Shown piece by piece: positions 39,916 to 50,699 of a stretch of DNA of 64,000 nt. The notes beneath the pieces are model-generated. The model saw nothing but the letters and a program-made list of their open reading frames with translations, was not told where the DNA came from and searched no databases. Position 1 is the first letter of the stretch. Each line of letters begins with the position of its first letter. The position numbers were made by a program, and so were the translations under genes. Source of the DNA: Pelagibacteraceae bacterium AG-349-L23 (lineage in GTDB: Bacteria > Pseudomonadota > Alphaproteobacteria > Pelagibacterales > Pelagibacteraceae); contig QCDD01000002.1 of the NCBI GenBank assembly GCA_003281045.1, positions 23,148-87,147 on the forward strand. The letters run 5' to 3'.

Positions 39916-40917
39916 ATGATTGATATAGCTTTATTTGGACTTGGTAGAATTGGTATTATGCATGGAAAAAATTTAATGCGTAGTAAAGATTTTAATCTTA
40001 AATATATTTATGACATTGAACAAAAATTATCAAAAAAATATTCAAAAACATTAAAAACAAAAGCTATTAACAATCCGTCTGTGGCTTATAAAGATAAAGA
40101 TATAAAAGCTATTTTTATTGCCTCAACAACATCGACACATATTAGATTAATTTTAGATAGTGTTAAAAATAGAAAAATTATCTTTTGTGAAAAACCACTG
40201 GATTTAAGTATTAAAAAAATTGAGTCCTGTAAAAAAAAAATTAATAAATTTAATCCAAAAATACAATTAGGTTTTAATAGACGATATGATCCAACACACA
40301 ATAATTTAAGAAAACAATTACTTAGTGGAAAAATAGGTAAATTAGAAAAAATTATTATCACTAGTCGTGATCCTGCCCCACCAACTATGAAATATCTAAA
40401 AGAATCTGGTGGTATTTTTAGAGATATGATGATCCATGATTTTGATCTTGTTAGATTCTACCTAGGTAATGATGAGCCTGTAAAAATAATAGCTTCTGGT
40501 AGCAACATATCAGACAAAAGATTTGATAAAATAAAAGATTTTGAATTAGCATCTACCATAATTAGATCTAGAGCTGGTGTTCAGTGCATAATAACTAATT
40601 CCAGACATTGTAGTTTCGGTTATGATCAAAGAATAGAATTATTTGGATCAAAAGGTATGTTAATTTCAGAAAATAAAAGACAAAACGAGACATCTTTATA
40701 TTCTGCACAATCAACTTCGAATAAATCTCCTTTGCTTAATTTTTTTATTGAGAGGTATAAAGATGCTTATAAAAATCAACTAAAGGATTTTGCAAAATTT
40801 ATAAGTAAAAAAATTCAACCTCTTGCAGGATTTGAAGAAGGAAGAAAAGCTCTGATAATTGCGAATGCAGCTCAAAAATCTTTACGATCAAAAAAGTTTG
40901 AAAAACTTAATCTTTAA
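39916..40917 (+). CDS. iolG: Inositol 2-dehydrogenase-like (Gfo/Idh/MocA)
   Basis: FGLGRIGIMHGKNL, CEKPLDL, GFNRRYDPTHNNLR, GGIFRDMMIHDFDLVRF typical of IolG. Confidence 0.87.
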   Translation: MIDIALFGLGRIGIMHGKNLMRSKDFNLKYIYDIEQKLSKKYSKTLKTKAINNPSVAYKDKDIKAIFIASTTSTHIRLILDSVKNRKIIFCEKPLDLSIKKIESCKKKINKFNPKIQLGFNRRYDPTHNNLRKQLLSGKIGKLEKIIITSRDPAPPTMKYLKESGGIFRDMMIHDFDLVRFYLGNDEPVKIIASGSNISDKRFDKIKDFELASTIIRSRAGVQCIITNSRHCSFGYDQRIELFGSKGMLISENKRQNETSLYSAQSTSNKSPLLNFFIERYKDAYKNQLKDFAKFISKKIQPLAGFEEGRKALIIANAAQKSLRSKKFEKLNL

Positions 40918-41018
40918 TTGAATCAACCCTTAGTAGAAAACAACCTGTCTGCTTTACAACTAAATGATATTTTGATTAGATTTTATTTTTAAAAGTTAAC
41001 TTTAATTAGAGGAAAATA

Positions 41019-41942
41019 ATGAAAACAATAAAAAACTTTATATTAGCTTTAGCTGCATGGGCAATGATGTCTGTATCTGCTTTAGCTGTAGATATAATTG
41101 TGGTTTCTCATGGTCAAGCAAACGACCCTTTCTGGTCAGTTGCTAAAAATGGAGTTGATGCTGGATGTAAAGACATGGGAGTGTCTTGCAAATACACAGC
41201 ACCAGCTACTTTTGACATGGTAGAAATGGCAAAATTAATTGATAATGCTGTATCACAAAAACCGAAAGGTATAGTGATAACATTACCAGATGCTGCTGCT
41301 TTAGGAAAATCAGTTAAAGCTGCAATAGCTGCTGGTATTCCTGTAATATCAATGAACTCTGGATCTGATGATTATGCATCTTTAGGAATTAGTGCACACG
41401 TTGGACAAACTGAGTTTGAAGCAGGTGTTGGTGGTGGACAAAAAATGAAAGCCGCTGGTGGAAAAAAAGCATTATGTGTTAACCATGAGGTAGGAAACGT
41501 TGCACTTGATAGAAGATGTGCTGGTTTCAAAAAAGGTTTTGGTGGATCTGTTGATATTTTAGGTACTTCAAATGACCCAACAGAAATTCAAAAAGCTGTT
41601 GCTGCAAAATTAGGTGGTGGATATGACACTATTCTAACTTTAGGTGCTGGATTGTCTGGTGAAGCAGCTTTGAAAGCACTTGAGTCAGCTGGAAAAGTTG
41701 GTTCTGTAAGATTAGGAACATTTGATATGTCTCCAAATATGTTAAAAGCTGCTGCTGCAGGAAAAGTAGAGTTTTTAATTGACCAACAGCAATATCTACA
41801 AGGATATTTGCCAATAGCTATCTTTGGACAATATATGAGATGGGGAACAATGCCAGCAGGTGTAGTAATGACTGGACCTGGGTTTGTTACTCCTGACAAT
41901 GCTTCTAAAGTAATTAAATGGGCAGCTCAAGGTTATAGATAA
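41019..41942 (+). CDS. Sugar/inositol ABC transporter periplasmic binding protein
   Basis: Signal peptide, RbsB-like fold (VVSHGQANDPFWSVAKNGVDAGC). Confidence 0.88.
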   Translation: MKTIKNFILALAAWAMMSVSALAVDIIVVSHGQANDPFWSVAKNGVDAGCKDMGVSCKYTAPATFDMVEMAKLIDNAVSQKPKGIVITLPDAAALGKSVKAAIAAGIPVISMNSGSDDYASLGISAHVGQTEFEAGVGGGQKMKAAGGKKALCVNHEVGNVALDRRCAGFKKGFGGSVDILGTSNDPTEIQKAVAAKLGGGYDTILTLGAGLSGEAALKALESAGKVGSVRLGTFDMSPNMLKAAAAGKVEFLIDQQQYLQGYLPIAIFGQYMRWGTMPAGVVMTGPGFVTPDNASKVIKWAAQGYR

Positions 41943-41953
41943 AAATATGAATT

Positions 41954-41988
41954 AAAGGCCTGACTAATATTAGTCAGGCCTTTTTTTT
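41954..41988 (+). terminator. Strong intrinsic terminator between binding-protein and permease genes
   Basis: Perfect palindrome AAAGGCCTGACTAATATTAGTCAGGCCTTT followed by T-run. Confidence 0.93.
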
Positions 41989-42014
41989 AATCATCTTTAA
42001 ATTATAATTTTTAT

Positions 42015-43142
42015 ATGTCTGTAAAATCAGAGAGTATTCAATCTAAAAAAGATAGTGGACAAGATGAAAGACTTAAAAAAATTTCACCTCTTAGAGTTTT
42101 ATTAAACAGACCAGAGCTTGGTGCTTTGGGTGGTTCAATTTTAGTTTTTATTTTTTTTGGAATAGTTGCTGGTGACACTGGAATGTTTAGCGCTTATGGG
42201 ACATTAAATTTTTTAGATGTTTCAGCTAATTTAGGAATTATTGCTATTGCTGCTGCAATGTTAATGATCGGTGGAGAGTTTGATTTATCAATTGGATCAA
42301 TGATTGGTTTTGCAGGAATCTGTATCGCTATACCTGCAATTTATTGGGGCTGGCCTTTATGGACGAGTATTATTTTTGCTTTTGCTATGGCAGTACTAAT
42401 TGGTTATTTCAATGGAATAATGGTAGTAAAAACTGGTCTTCCATCCTTTATCGTAACTCTTGCAATGTTGTTCATTTTAAGAGGAGCAACTTTGGCTATT
42501 ACGAGATTAATTACAGGAAGAACTCAAGTACCAGGGTTAAGAGTTTTAATAGAGAATGATCCAATTGCTTGGTTGTTTGCAACAGATACTTTTCAATGGT
42601 TGTTCACATGGCTAGGATCGATGAAATTAATTGCACTGAGAACTGACGGTACACCATTAGCTACAGGTATTCCACCATCAGTAATATGGTTTATTGCTCT
42701 TACATTATTTGCGACTTGGATACTTATGAAAACTAGATATGGAAATTGGATATTTGCATCAGGTGGAGATAAAGTTGGTGCTACAAATGTCGGTGTACCT
42801 GTTGGAAGAGTAAAAATAAGTCTATTTATTGGAACAGCTGTAGCATCGACAATATTTGCTTGTATTCAAGTGTTAGATGCAGGTTCAGCAGACACTATGA
42901 GAGGAACTTTAAAAGAATTGGAAGCAATAGCAGCTGCCGTGGTTGGTGGTTGTCTTTTGACCGGAGGTTATGGCTCTGCCATCGGAGCAGCATTGGGTGC
43001 TATTATTTTTGGCACTGTATCAATGGGAATTTTTTATACAGATGTTGATACTGATTGGTTTAAGGTTTTTTTAGGTGCTATGATGTTAATTGCAGTAGTA
43101 TTCAATAATTATATTAGAAAAAAAGTTACGGAGACTAAGTGA
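42015..43142 (+). CDS. Sugar/inositol ABC transporter permease
   Basis: Multi-[16 protein letters not shown] signature of CUT2 permeases. Confidence 0.9.
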   Translation: MSVKSESIQSKKDSGQDERLKKISPLRVLLNRPELGALGGSILVFIFFGIVAGDTGMFSAYGTLNFLDVSANLGIIAIAAAMLMIGGEFDLSIGSMIGFAGICIAIPAIYWGWPLWTSIIFAFAMAVLIGYFNGIMVVKTGLPSFIVTLAMLFILRGATLAITRLITGRTQVPGLRVLIENDPIAWLFATDTFQWLFTWLGSMKLIALRTDGTPLATGIPPSVIWFIALTLFATWILMKTRYGNWIFASGGDKVGATNVGVPVGRVKISLFIGTAVASTIFACIQVLDAGSADTMRGTLKELEAIAAAVVGGCLLTGGYGSAIGAALGAIIFGTVSMGIFYTDVDTDWFKVFLGAMMLIAVVFNNYIRKKVTETK

Positions 43143-43936
43143 TGTCTGAATATTTAGTTCAATTCAATAATATAAGTAAATTTTTTGGTAAAGTAATTGC
43201 TTTGAAAGATGTCACTATGAAACTAAAAAAAGGCGAAATAATGTGCTTACTTGGTGACAATGGAGCTGGAAAATCTACTTTGATAAAAACTTTAGCAGGC
43301 GTTCATAAACCTGATGAAGGTGAAATTATTTTTGAAGATCAAAAAATAGTTTTTGACTCACCACGAGATGCTTTGGATATTGGGATAGGTACTGTTTATC
43401 AAGATTTAGCATTAGTTTCCCTTATGAGTGTTACTAGAAATTTTTTTATGGGCAGAGAGCCACAAAAAGGTTTACCTTTTTTCAAAACTTTTGACATTGA
43501 AAAAGCAAACACTATAGCTGCAGAAAGAATGGGACAAATAGGTATCGATGTGAGAGACCCATCACAAGCTGTCGGCACAATGTCTGGAGGTGAAAGACAA
43601 TGTCTCGCTATTTCTAGAGCAATTTATTTTGGAGCAAAAGTTTTAGTATTAGATGAACCAACGTCAGCATTGGGTGTACATCAAGCTTCAATGGTCCTGA
43701 AATATATTGTTAAAGCAGCATCACAAGGCTTAGCTGTAATTTTAATAACACACAACGTTCATCATGCTTATCCTGTTGGAAATAGTTTTACAGTTTTAAA
43801 TCGAGGAAAAAGTATGGGAACATTTAAAAAAAAAGATATATCTAGAGAAAAACTTTTAAGCATGATGGCAGGTGGTGAGGAATTAGATAAGTTAGAAGTC
43901 GAACTTAAAGAAATGGACCGAATAGAAAATAATTAG
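43139..43936 (+). CDS. Sugar ABC transporter ATP-binding protein (single-domain, FrcA-like)
   Basis: GDNGAGKST Walker [26 protein letters not shown]. Confidence 0.92.
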   Translation: MMSEYLVQFNNISKFFGKVIALKDVTMKLKKGEIMCLLGDNGAGKSTLIKTLAGVHKPDEGEIIFEDQKIVFDSPRDALDIGIGTVYQDLALVSLMSVTRNFFMGREPQKGLPFFKTFDIEKANTIAAERMGQIGIDVRDPSQAVGTMSGGERQCLAISRAIYFGAKVLVLDEPTSALGVHQASMVLKYIVKAASQGLAVILITHNVHHAYPVGNSFTVLNRGKSMGTFKKKDISREKLLSMMAGGEELDKLEVELKEMDRIENN

Positions 43937-44003
43937 ACAAATATACCACTTCTACATACATAAATTTTGCTGTAATATTTTTAAAAAAAGAAAGGGGTAA
44001 CAT

Positions 44004-44330
44004 ATGAAAGCATACATAATGGGAAACTACACTGAAAAAGCTTTTCAAGGTTTTTTAAAAGATCCTAAAAGTGATAGAAAAGCAGTAGTTGAACAATTAA
44101 CAAAAGCTATGGGTGGAACAATGCATAGTATGGATATAGTAAGAGGTCCATATGACTTTATTGTTGTTAATGAACTTACAACATTTGAAGACTTTGCAGC
44201 AGTAAAACTTGTAGTAGAAGCATCAGGAGCAGTTAAAAATTTAACAATGTTAGAAGCTATTGATTTTAATAAAGCTACTGTTAAAGCAAGTGAAGTTGCA
44301 TCAGGTGCATACAAAGCACCAGGACAATAA
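44004..44330 (+). CDS. GYD domain protein
   Basis: 108 aa, MKAYIMGNYTEKAF... GGTMHSMDIVRGPYDFIVVNEL GYD-like pattern; strong AAAGGGG RBS. Confidence 0.75.
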   Translation: MKAYIMGNYTEKAFQGFLKDPKSDRKAVVEQLTKAMGGTMHSMDIVRGPYDFIVVNELTTFEDFAAVKLVVEASGAVKNLTMLEAIDFNKATVKASEVASGAYKAPGQ

Positions 44331-44338
44331 ATAGATTA

Positions 44339-44366
44339 TTACTTCCAGTACGCGGGCTGGAAGTAA
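44339..44366 (+). terminator. Hairpin downstream of GYD gene
   Basis: Perfect 10-bp inverted repeat TTACTTCCAG...CTGGAAGTAA followed by T/A-rich tract. Confidence 0.7.
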
Positions 44367-44372
44367 ATTTAT

Positions 44373-44843
44373 TTACTTTTTCAATTTAGAAGAAAACTTA
44401 AGGTTTGTATTATCAAACTTTTCTTTATTGTTTTTAATATAATTATCCATAATTTCTAATTTATCTCCTTCGAATTCTGAGACTTTTCGAGTATTTAAAT
44501 CAACATATAATGCAAGGACTTCAATCGTTGATGCTAGATATTGCTTTTGCTTATGGATCATTTCCATTTTGTACTGTAACCTTTTTTTATCGTGATCAAA
44601 AAAAACTAAATTTACATCTACTTCGTCATTCATCTTTAGTTCTTGATTATAGGTAATATGAGACTCAACAATCATTGTGCTTTTTCCAGTAGTCCTCGCT
44701 GAATGCTCGCCCATTTTAAAGGAGTCATTTAATATATCTGCCCCATATTTATCAAAGATTAAAAGATAATAAGAAACATTCATATGATTGTTATAATCAA
44801 TCCAATCTTTCACAATTTTTTGTGAACTTAAAAAAATCGACAT
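44373..44843 (-). CDS. Acyl-CoA thioesterase (4HBT hotdog family)
   Basis: VKDWIDYNNHMNVSYYLLIFDKYG and HITYNQEL hotdog pattern. Confidence 0.8.
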   Translation of the reverse strand: MSIFLSSQKIVKDWIDYNNHMNVSYYLLIFDKYGADILNDSFKMGEHSARTTGKSTMIVESHITYNQELKMNDEVDVNLVFFDHDKKRLQYKMEMIHKQKQYLASTIEVLALYVDLNTRKVSEFEGDKLEIMDNYIKNNKEKFDNTNLKFSSKLKK

Positions 44844-44857
44844 TGTAAAATAAAAAT

Positions 44858-45229
44858 TTAATGATTTGGATTATCGTTATCCACTACGAGACATATTTCA
44901 GATTTAGTTAAAAATCTTCTTCCAGTTCCATTATCTAATGAAAACATTCCGCCAATTCCTTTTACGGCATCTATTGTAAGATCAGTATGTTTCCATTTTT
45001 CATATTGATCACCATTCATATAGAATGGAACACCACCTATTTCTCCAAGTTTAATATCATTGTCTCCCAATGGAAATTCACCTTCTTGGAAACACATAGG
45101 AGCACTCCCATCACAACATCCACCTGATTGATGAAACATTAATTTTTCACCATATTTTTCTTTAAGTTCAGATAATAAACTCAGTGCCGAATGTGTTGCA
45201 GATACTTTCATATTTTTTCTCTGGCCCAT
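44858..45229 (-). CDS. DUF779 family protein
   Basis: HQSGGCCDGSAPMCF motif; adjacent to aldehyde dehydrogenase as usual for the family. Confidence 0.85.
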   Translation of the reverse strand: MGQRKNMKVSATHSALSLLSELKEKYGEKLMFHQSGGCCDGSAPMCFQEGEFPLGDNDIKLGEIGGVPFYMNGDQYEKWKHTDLTIDAVKGIGGMFSLDNGTGRRFLTKSEICLVVDNDNPNH

Positions 45230-45263
45230 GATATCGAATCATGGACCAGTATATATTATTTGA

Positions 45264-46808
45264 TTAAAAGAAGCCTAATTTTTTCTCAGCGTAAGAAACA
45301 TGAAGATTCTTATTCTGTCTGTAATGATTAAGCATCATTTTGTGAGTTTCTCTGCCAACTCCAGATTGTTTGTATCCACCAAATGGTGAGTGAGCTGGGT
45401 ATGCATGATAACAATTAGTCCATACTATCCCTGCTTGTATTGCTCTACCCATTCTATAAGCAATATTACCATTTCTAGTCCATACAGCTGCTCCTAAACC
45501 ATAAAGAGTATCATTGGCAATTTTTAATGCCTCTGCTTCATCTTTAAATTTAATTACAGACACAACAGGTCCGAAGATTTCTTCTTGAGATATTCTCATA
45601 TCATTTTTTGCTTCAAAAACAGTTGGTTGAATGTAATTACCTTTTTCCAATCCACTGTTAAGTTTTGCAACACTTCCTCCTGTTAGGACTTTCGCACCTT
45701 CTTTTTTCCCTAGATCAAGATAAGATTTAATCTTCTCCATTTGTTCTACGGAAGCTTGTGCTCCAATCATGGTTTCCATTTTTAAAGGGTTGTCTTGAAC
45801 AACAGCTTTTGTTCTAGCTATAGCTCTTTCCATGAATTTATCATAGATCGACTCTTGAACTAAAGCTCTACTCGGACAAGTACAAACCTCACCTTGGTTA
45901 AGATTGAACATAACGAAACCTTCAATACATTTATCGAAGAAATCATCATCTTTATCCATGATATCCTCAAAGAAAATGTTTGGAGATTTTCCACCTAATT
46001 CCAAAGTTATCGGAATTATGTTTTGTGCAGCATACTGCATTATCAATCTTCCAGTTGTTGTTTCACCAGTAAATGCAACTTTAGCAACTCTTTTTGATGA
46101 TGCTAAAGGTTTACCTGCCTCTAATCCAAAACCACTAACAATGTTGACAACTCCTGGAGGTAATAAGTCTCCAATAAGTTCCATCATCACCATTATGGAT
46201 GCTGGCGTTTGTTCAGCTGGTTTTAAAACTGAACAGTTACCTGCAGCAAGAGCTGGTGCTAGTTTCCATGTAGCCATAAGTAATGGGAAGTTCCAAGGAA
46301 CTATTTGACCAACTACTCCTAAAGGTTCAGGTATGTTGTAAGAGTATTGAGAATTGCTAATTTCTGCAATTGATCCCTCTTCTGCTCTTATTACACCAGC
46401 AAAATATCTCCAATGATCAACAACCAAAGGTAAATCTGCTGCCATACATTCTCTTATTGGCTTTCCATTATCTAAACATTCAGCTGTTGCGAGTAAGTTT
46501 AGATTTTTTTCTAAAACATCAGCGATCTTATATAATATGTTTGATCTTGTCGTGATGTCTGTTTTTCCCCACTCTGGGAAGGCTGCGTGAGCTGCATCTA
46601 ATGCTGCTTCTACGTCTTTTTCATCTGATCGTGCAACTGAACAGATTTTCTCATTTGAGATCGGGCTAACATTATCAAAATACTTGCCTGATTTTGGTTC
46701 TACAAATTTTCCATTAATGTAGTTTCCATATTTTGCTTTGAACGGAAATTTAACCTTTAAATGAGAAGTATCTAATACAGATGACACTTTCATTGCTTCT
46801 GCACTCAT
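45264..46808 (-). CDS. NAD-dependent aldehyde dehydrogenase (acetaldehyde/ExaC-like)
   Basis: [29 protein letters not shown]. Confidence 0.92.
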   Translation of the reverse strand: MSAEAMKVSSVLDTSHLKVKFPFKAKYGNYINGKFVEPKSGKYFDNVSPISNEKICSVARSDEKDVEAALDAAHAAFPEWGKTDITTRSNILYKIADVLEKNLNLLATAECLDNGKPIRECMAADLPLVVDHWRYFAGVIRAEEGSIAEISNSQYSYNIPEPLGVVGQIVPWNFPLLMATWKLAPALAAGNCSVLKPAEQTPASIMVMMELIGDLLPPGVVNIVSGFGLEAGKPLASSKRVAKVAFTGETTTGRLIMQYAAQNIIPITLELGGKSPNIFFEDIMDKDDDFFDKCIEGFVMFNLNQGEVCTCPSRALVQESIYDKFMERAIARTKAVVQDNPLKMETMIGAQASVEQMEKIKSYLDLGKKEGAKVLTGGSVAKLNSGLEKGNYIQPTVFEAKNDMRISQEEIFGPVVSVIKFKDEAEALKIANDTLYGLGAAVWTRNGNIAYRMGRAIQAGIVWTNCYHAYPAHSPFGGYKQSGVGRETHKMMLNHYRQNKNLHVSYAEKKLGFF

Positions 46809-46900
46809 TTTTTTCTCCTCTTATTATTTATATAAATTAATTAAAGACCTTTTTGGGAATGATGTAAATGGGTCAATAATGTTTTCAACTAAGAATTGTA

Positions 46901-47800
46901 TTAATCGAGCTTTATTTTACTAACTTTATTATCTGCTTTTCTCACAAAATAAATTCCTGCTGATACTGCAATGAGAGATATCAAAACTTTGAAAGTGATC
47001 AATTCCTTCAGGAAAATATAACTCAAGATAGTTCCGAAAATTGGAATTAAATATGAAACTTGTGACTGAAATATCAGTCCATTATTAACTAAAATTCTAA
47101 ATCTCAATAACCATGCAATTCCAGTAGAAACTAAGCCAAGATATATCACGGATATTGTAGAGTCTAACCTTGGCGATACATTCCATGGTTGTTCAACAAT
47201 ACTTACAATAGGTATCAAAATCAAAACTGCCCAAACCAGAATTGAGCCAGTTACATTTTCATTTTTTTTCTTACTAATTTTTAAGGTTAGAACACCACCT
47301 ATTACATAACAAGTTGAGCCTAATAGAATTAGTATTGCGGAAAAAAAATTATTTTCATTAATCAAAATATTATCAGAAAATAAGTAAAGTATTCCAGAAA
47401 AACCTATTAAGATTCCAATTGTTTTGATAAAATTGAATTTCTCATTTTTTGTATAAAAATGACCAAGCACAGTTGAACTTAATGGTGTAGTTGACATCAA
47501 TATTGCTGCCAAATTACTTTGAACTGATTGTACACCGTAGGCAATTAAAAAAAAAGGAGCTACTAAATTTATAAATCCTATCATTGCAAACCAATACCAA
47601 TCTTTTGAAAAAGCTTCGATCTTTATCTTTTTATAATAACAAAGTAACAAAACTGGTATTGCTCCAAAAAACACTCTTAAAAATGCAATGGTAATTGGTC
47701 CGAATGAATAGGTTGCAATTTTGATATTAAAAAAAGCTGATGCCCATATTAAGGCTAACAAAATTAATAAAAGATAATCTAATAGTTTTGGTTGTCTCAT
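46901..47800 (-). CDS. EamA/DMT family transporter
   Basis: 10-TM EamA pattern (LIWASAFFNIKIA; LRVFFGAIPVLLL). Confidence 0.88.
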   Translation of the reverse strand: MRQPKLLDYLLLILLALIWASAFFNIKIATYSFGPITIAFLRVFFGAIPVLLLCYYKKIKIEAFSKDWYWFAMIGFINLVAPFFLIAYGVQSVQSNLAAILMSTTPLSSTVLGHFYTKNEKFNFIKTIGILIGFSGILYLFSDNILINENNFFSAILILLGSTCYVIGGVLTLKISKKKNENVTGSILVWAVLILIPIVSIVEQPWNVSPRLDSTISVIYLGLVSTGIAWLLRFRILVNNGLIFQSQVSYLIPIFGTILSYIFLKELITFKVLISLIAVSAGIYFVRKADNKVSKIKLD

Positions 47801-48276
47801 TCAGTAATATCTTCAATTGTTCCTTTTGTAATTTTCTTTAAATCTGAGTAATTGATTTTAAATATACAATTTGGATGACCTGCGGCTGCAAACAAAAAAT
47901 CAAACCTATGTAAAGAATTGTCTATATAAATATCAACATTTTCTAAATGACCTACTGGTGAAACGCCACCAATTGTAAAACCAGTGATTTTTTTTACATC
48001 CTCAGCAGTAGCCATTGAAACATCATTAAATTTAATATTCTTTTTAATTTTTTTTAGGGAAGCTTTCTTATCTCCAGCAACCAAAAATAAACTAAACTTA
48101 TTATCTGTTTTAAAAAGTAAGCTTTTAACTATAGCTCCAACTTCACATCCTAAAGAAGATGCGGCTTCTAAAGCAGTCCTTGCAGAAGTTTCTAAAATAC
48201 TAACACTTAAATTTTGATCAAATTCTTTAATAATTTTACCGACCCTTCGAATTGGTTCTTTATCAAGTAATGTCAT
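47797..48276 (-). CDS. YbaK/EbsC-type aminoacyl-tRNA deacylase
   Basis: GCEVGAIVKSLLFKTD, TIGGVSPVGH. Confidence 0.88.
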   Translation of the reverse strand: MTLLDKEPIRRVGKIIKEFDQNLSVSILETSARTALEAASSLGCEVGAIVKSLLFKTDNKFSLFLVAGDKKASLKKIKKNIKFNDVSMATAEDVKKITGFTIGGVSPVGHLENVDIYIDNSLHRFDFLFAAAGHPNCIFKINYSDLKKITKGTIEDITE

Positions 48277-48323
48277 TATTCAACTCTGAATTGTTAGTAT
48301 TATTATTCTTAAAATTATACACT

Positions 48324-48340
48324 TATGTAAAAAATGCATA
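48324..48340. promoter_or_regulatory. Candidate nitrogen-regulatory dyad upstream of glnA
   Basis: TATGTA-AAAAA-TGCATA, 77 nt upstream of the likely glnA ATG; matches the dyad at 16777-16793. Confidence 0.55.
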
Positions 48341-48416
48341 GGTGTTATTAAGTAAAAGAGGATTATTTATCAGTCTTTATTTGGTATCACAACCCACTGA
48401 ATTACAGAGGAGATAT

Positions 48417-49823
48417 ATGAGCGCAAAAGATGTATTAAAAGTTATAAAAGACAAAGAGATCGATTACATTGACCTAAGATTCACTGACCCTAGAGGTAAA
48501 CTTCAACACGTTACAATGGATACTAAGGTAGTTGACGAAGATATGTTAAACGAAGGAATTTTCTTTGACGGCTCCTCAATTGCAGGTTGGAAAGCTATCA
48601 ATGAATCTGACATGATTCTAAAGCCTGATTTAAGCAGAACAGTTGTTGATCCATTTACATCTCATAATACATTAAACATTTTTTGTGATATTTTGGATGC
48701 AATAAAAAAAGATCCTTACGAAAGAGATCCTAGAGGAACAGCAAAAAAAGCTGAGGCATATTTAAAAAAATCCGGAATTGGTGATAAAGCATTTTTTGGT
48801 CCAGAAGCTGAGTTTTTTGTATTCGATGATGTAAGATTTAAAAATGACATGAATGAAACTGGCTTCAAAATTGATAGTACTGAAGGCCCTTACAACACTG
48901 GAAAAAAATATGAAAATGGAAATATGGGACATAGACCTGGTATTAAAGGTGGTTACTTCCCAGTTCCTCCTGTTGATAGTGCACAAGATATGAGAAGTGA
49001 GTATTTGAAAGCAATGAAAGACATGGGTATTAAAGTTGAGAAACATCACCATGAAGTTGCTCCAAGTCAGCATGAACTTGGAATGTATTTTGGAACTTTA
49101 GTTGATCAAGCAGATAACTTGCAACTATATAAGTATGCAGTTCATATGGTTTCACATTCATTTGGAAAAACTGCAACTTTTATGCCTAAACCAGTAAAAG
49201 GTGATAATGGATCAGGTATGCACGTGCACCAATCAATTTGGAAAGGAAATACAGCATTATTTTCAGGAGATAAATATGCTGGCTTATCTGATTTGGCTTT
49301 ACACTATATTGGTGGAATTTTAAAACATGCAAAAGCTATAAATGCATTTTCAAACGCAACAACCAATAGTTACAAAAGATTGATCCCAGGATTTGAAGCA
49401 CCAGTGTTATTAGCGTACTCAGCAAGAAACAGGTCAGCTTCATGTAGGATCCCTATTACTCTTAGTAAAAAGGCTGCGAGATGTGAAATTAGATTTGGTG
49501 ATGCAGCTGGAAACCCATATTTAACTTTTGCAGCAATGCTTATGGCTGGACTAGATGGTATTAAGAATAAAATTGATCCAGGTAAATCTTTTGATAAAGA
49601 TCTTTATGCTTTATCTGAAAATGAAGTTAAAAAAATACCTACTGTTTGTGGCTCATTAAGAGAAGCAATGGAAAGTTTGGATAAGGACAGAGATTTTTTA
49701 AAACAAGGTAACGTTTTCACTGATGATCAAATAGATGCTTACATTGCTTTAAAATTTGAGGAAATACATAATTTCGAACACACACCACACCCAATAGAGT
49801 TCGACATGTATTATAGTTGTTAA
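48417..49823 (+). CDS. glnA: Glutamine synthetase type I
   Basis: [30 protein letters not shown]; start at [10 protein letters not shown] with GGAG RBS (track start at 48342 is over-extended). Confidence 0.95.
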   Translation: MSAKDVLKVIKDKEIDYIDLRFTDPRGKLQHVTMDTKVVDEDMLNEGIFFDGSSIAGWKAINESDMILKPDLSRTVVDPFTSHNTLNIFCDILDAIKKDPYERDPRGTAKKAEAYLKKSGIGDKAFFGPEAEFFVFDDVRFKNDMNETGFKIDSTEGPYNTGKKYENGNMGHRPGIKGGYFPVPPVDSAQDMRSEYLKAMKDMGIKVEKHHHEVAPSQHELGMYFGTLVDQADNLQLYKYAVHMVSHSFGKTATFMPKPVKGDNGSGMHVHQSIWKGNTALFSGDKYAGLSDLALHYIGGILKHAKAINAFSNATTNSYKRLIPGFEAPVLLAYSARNRSASCRIPITLSKKAARCEIRFGDAAGNPYLTFAAMLMAGLDGIKNKIDPGKSFDKDLYALSENEVKKIPTVCGSLREAMESLDKDRDFLKQGNVFTDDQIDAYIALKFEEIHNFEHTPHPIEFDMYYSC

Positions 49824-49826
49824 AAA

Positions 49827-49997
49827 TTATTGTCTGGTAGTGGCAATCTTATTTTTGCCAGGACCTTTTTTAACAACGTAATTTTGAGTTCCATTAGCTC
49901 CTGTTTCAACAGATTTGATTAAAGATCTTTGAAGGCTTTTTCTTTTTTCTTTTCTGTCTTCAGACGCTAATAAATTTCTAAATTCAAAAACGTTCAT
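49827..49997 (-). CDS. Small hypothetical protein (56 aa)
   Basis: Own translation MNVFEFRNLLASEDRKEKRKSLQRSLIKSVETGANGTQNYVVKKGPGKNKIATTRQ*. Confidence 0.5.
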   Translation of the reverse strand: MNVFEFRNLLASEDRKEKRKSLQRSLIKSVETGANGTQNYVVKKGPGKNKIATTRQ

Positions 49998-50063
49998 GTA
50001 ATAATTATATACTAGATATGCATTTTAAGCAATACAGCTATGCAACTTATGGGATACTAAATT

Positions 50064-50402
50064 TTATTCTACTTTAAAGGATTCCCCGCAACCACATCTC
50101 TCTGTTTCATTGGGATTATTGAACACAAAAGTTGAGGAAAAATCCTCTTTTTTGTAATCCATTTCAGTACCTAATAAATACATCACTGCAGCAGAATCTA
50201 TAAAAACCTTAACTCCTTTGTCCTCAATAACCTCATCATTCGGGTTAAGTTCTTTAGAATATTCCATTACATATGACATGCCTGCGCATCCTCCAGATTT
50301 AACTGAAACTCTCACTCCTAAAGCATCTTTTTCAGCACTAGACATGATTTCTTTAATTCTGTTTGCTGCATTTTCACTTAATTTAATTATAGGATTCATC
50401 AC
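50064..50402 (-). CDS. sufA: Iron-sulfur cluster assembly protein, A-type carrier (HesB/IscA)
   Basis: VKSGGCAGMSY and C-terminal CGCGESF. Confidence 0.92.
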   Translation of the reverse strand: MMNPIIKLSENAANRIKEIMSSAEKDALGVRVSVKSGGCAGMSYVMEYSKELNPNDEVIEDKGVKVFIDSAAVMYLLGTEMDYKKEDFSSTFVFNNPNETERCGCGESFKVE

Positions 50403-50695
50403 AAATTTAACTCCAACTTAGCAGCATCTGACATCATATCTTTATTCCAAGGCGGATCCCAAACTAGTTGAAGATCAACATCATCAATTTCCTCAACTTG
50501 CATAACTCCTTCTTTTACTTCTTTTGGTAAACTCTCTGCAACAGGACAATTTGGTGTAGTTAAGGTCATTTTAATTTCAGCTTTTTTTCCTTTTACTTGA
50601 ATATCATAAATTAAACCAAGTTCATAAATATTAACTGGTAATTCAGGATCATAAACTTTTCTAATTTCATTTATAATTTTTTCTTTTATTTCCAT
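50399..50695 (-). CDS. sufT: SUF-associated DUF59/MIP18 family protein
   Basis: RKVYDPELPVNIYELGLIY, MTLTTPNCPVA, DPPWNKDMMSDAAK. Confidence 0.9.
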   Translation of the reverse strand: MEIKEKIINEIRKVYDPELPVNIYELGLIYDIQVKGKKAEIKMTLTTPNCPVAESLPKEVKEGVMQVEEIDDVDLQLVWDPPWNKDMMSDAAKLELNL

Positions 50696-50699
50696 AATA

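Noticed and set aside
48342-48416. N-terminal extension of glnA in the ORF track
   Set aside because: [10 protein letters not shown] at 48417 is a typical GlnA start with GGAG RBS, and the extension lies over the promoter region next to the candidate dyad
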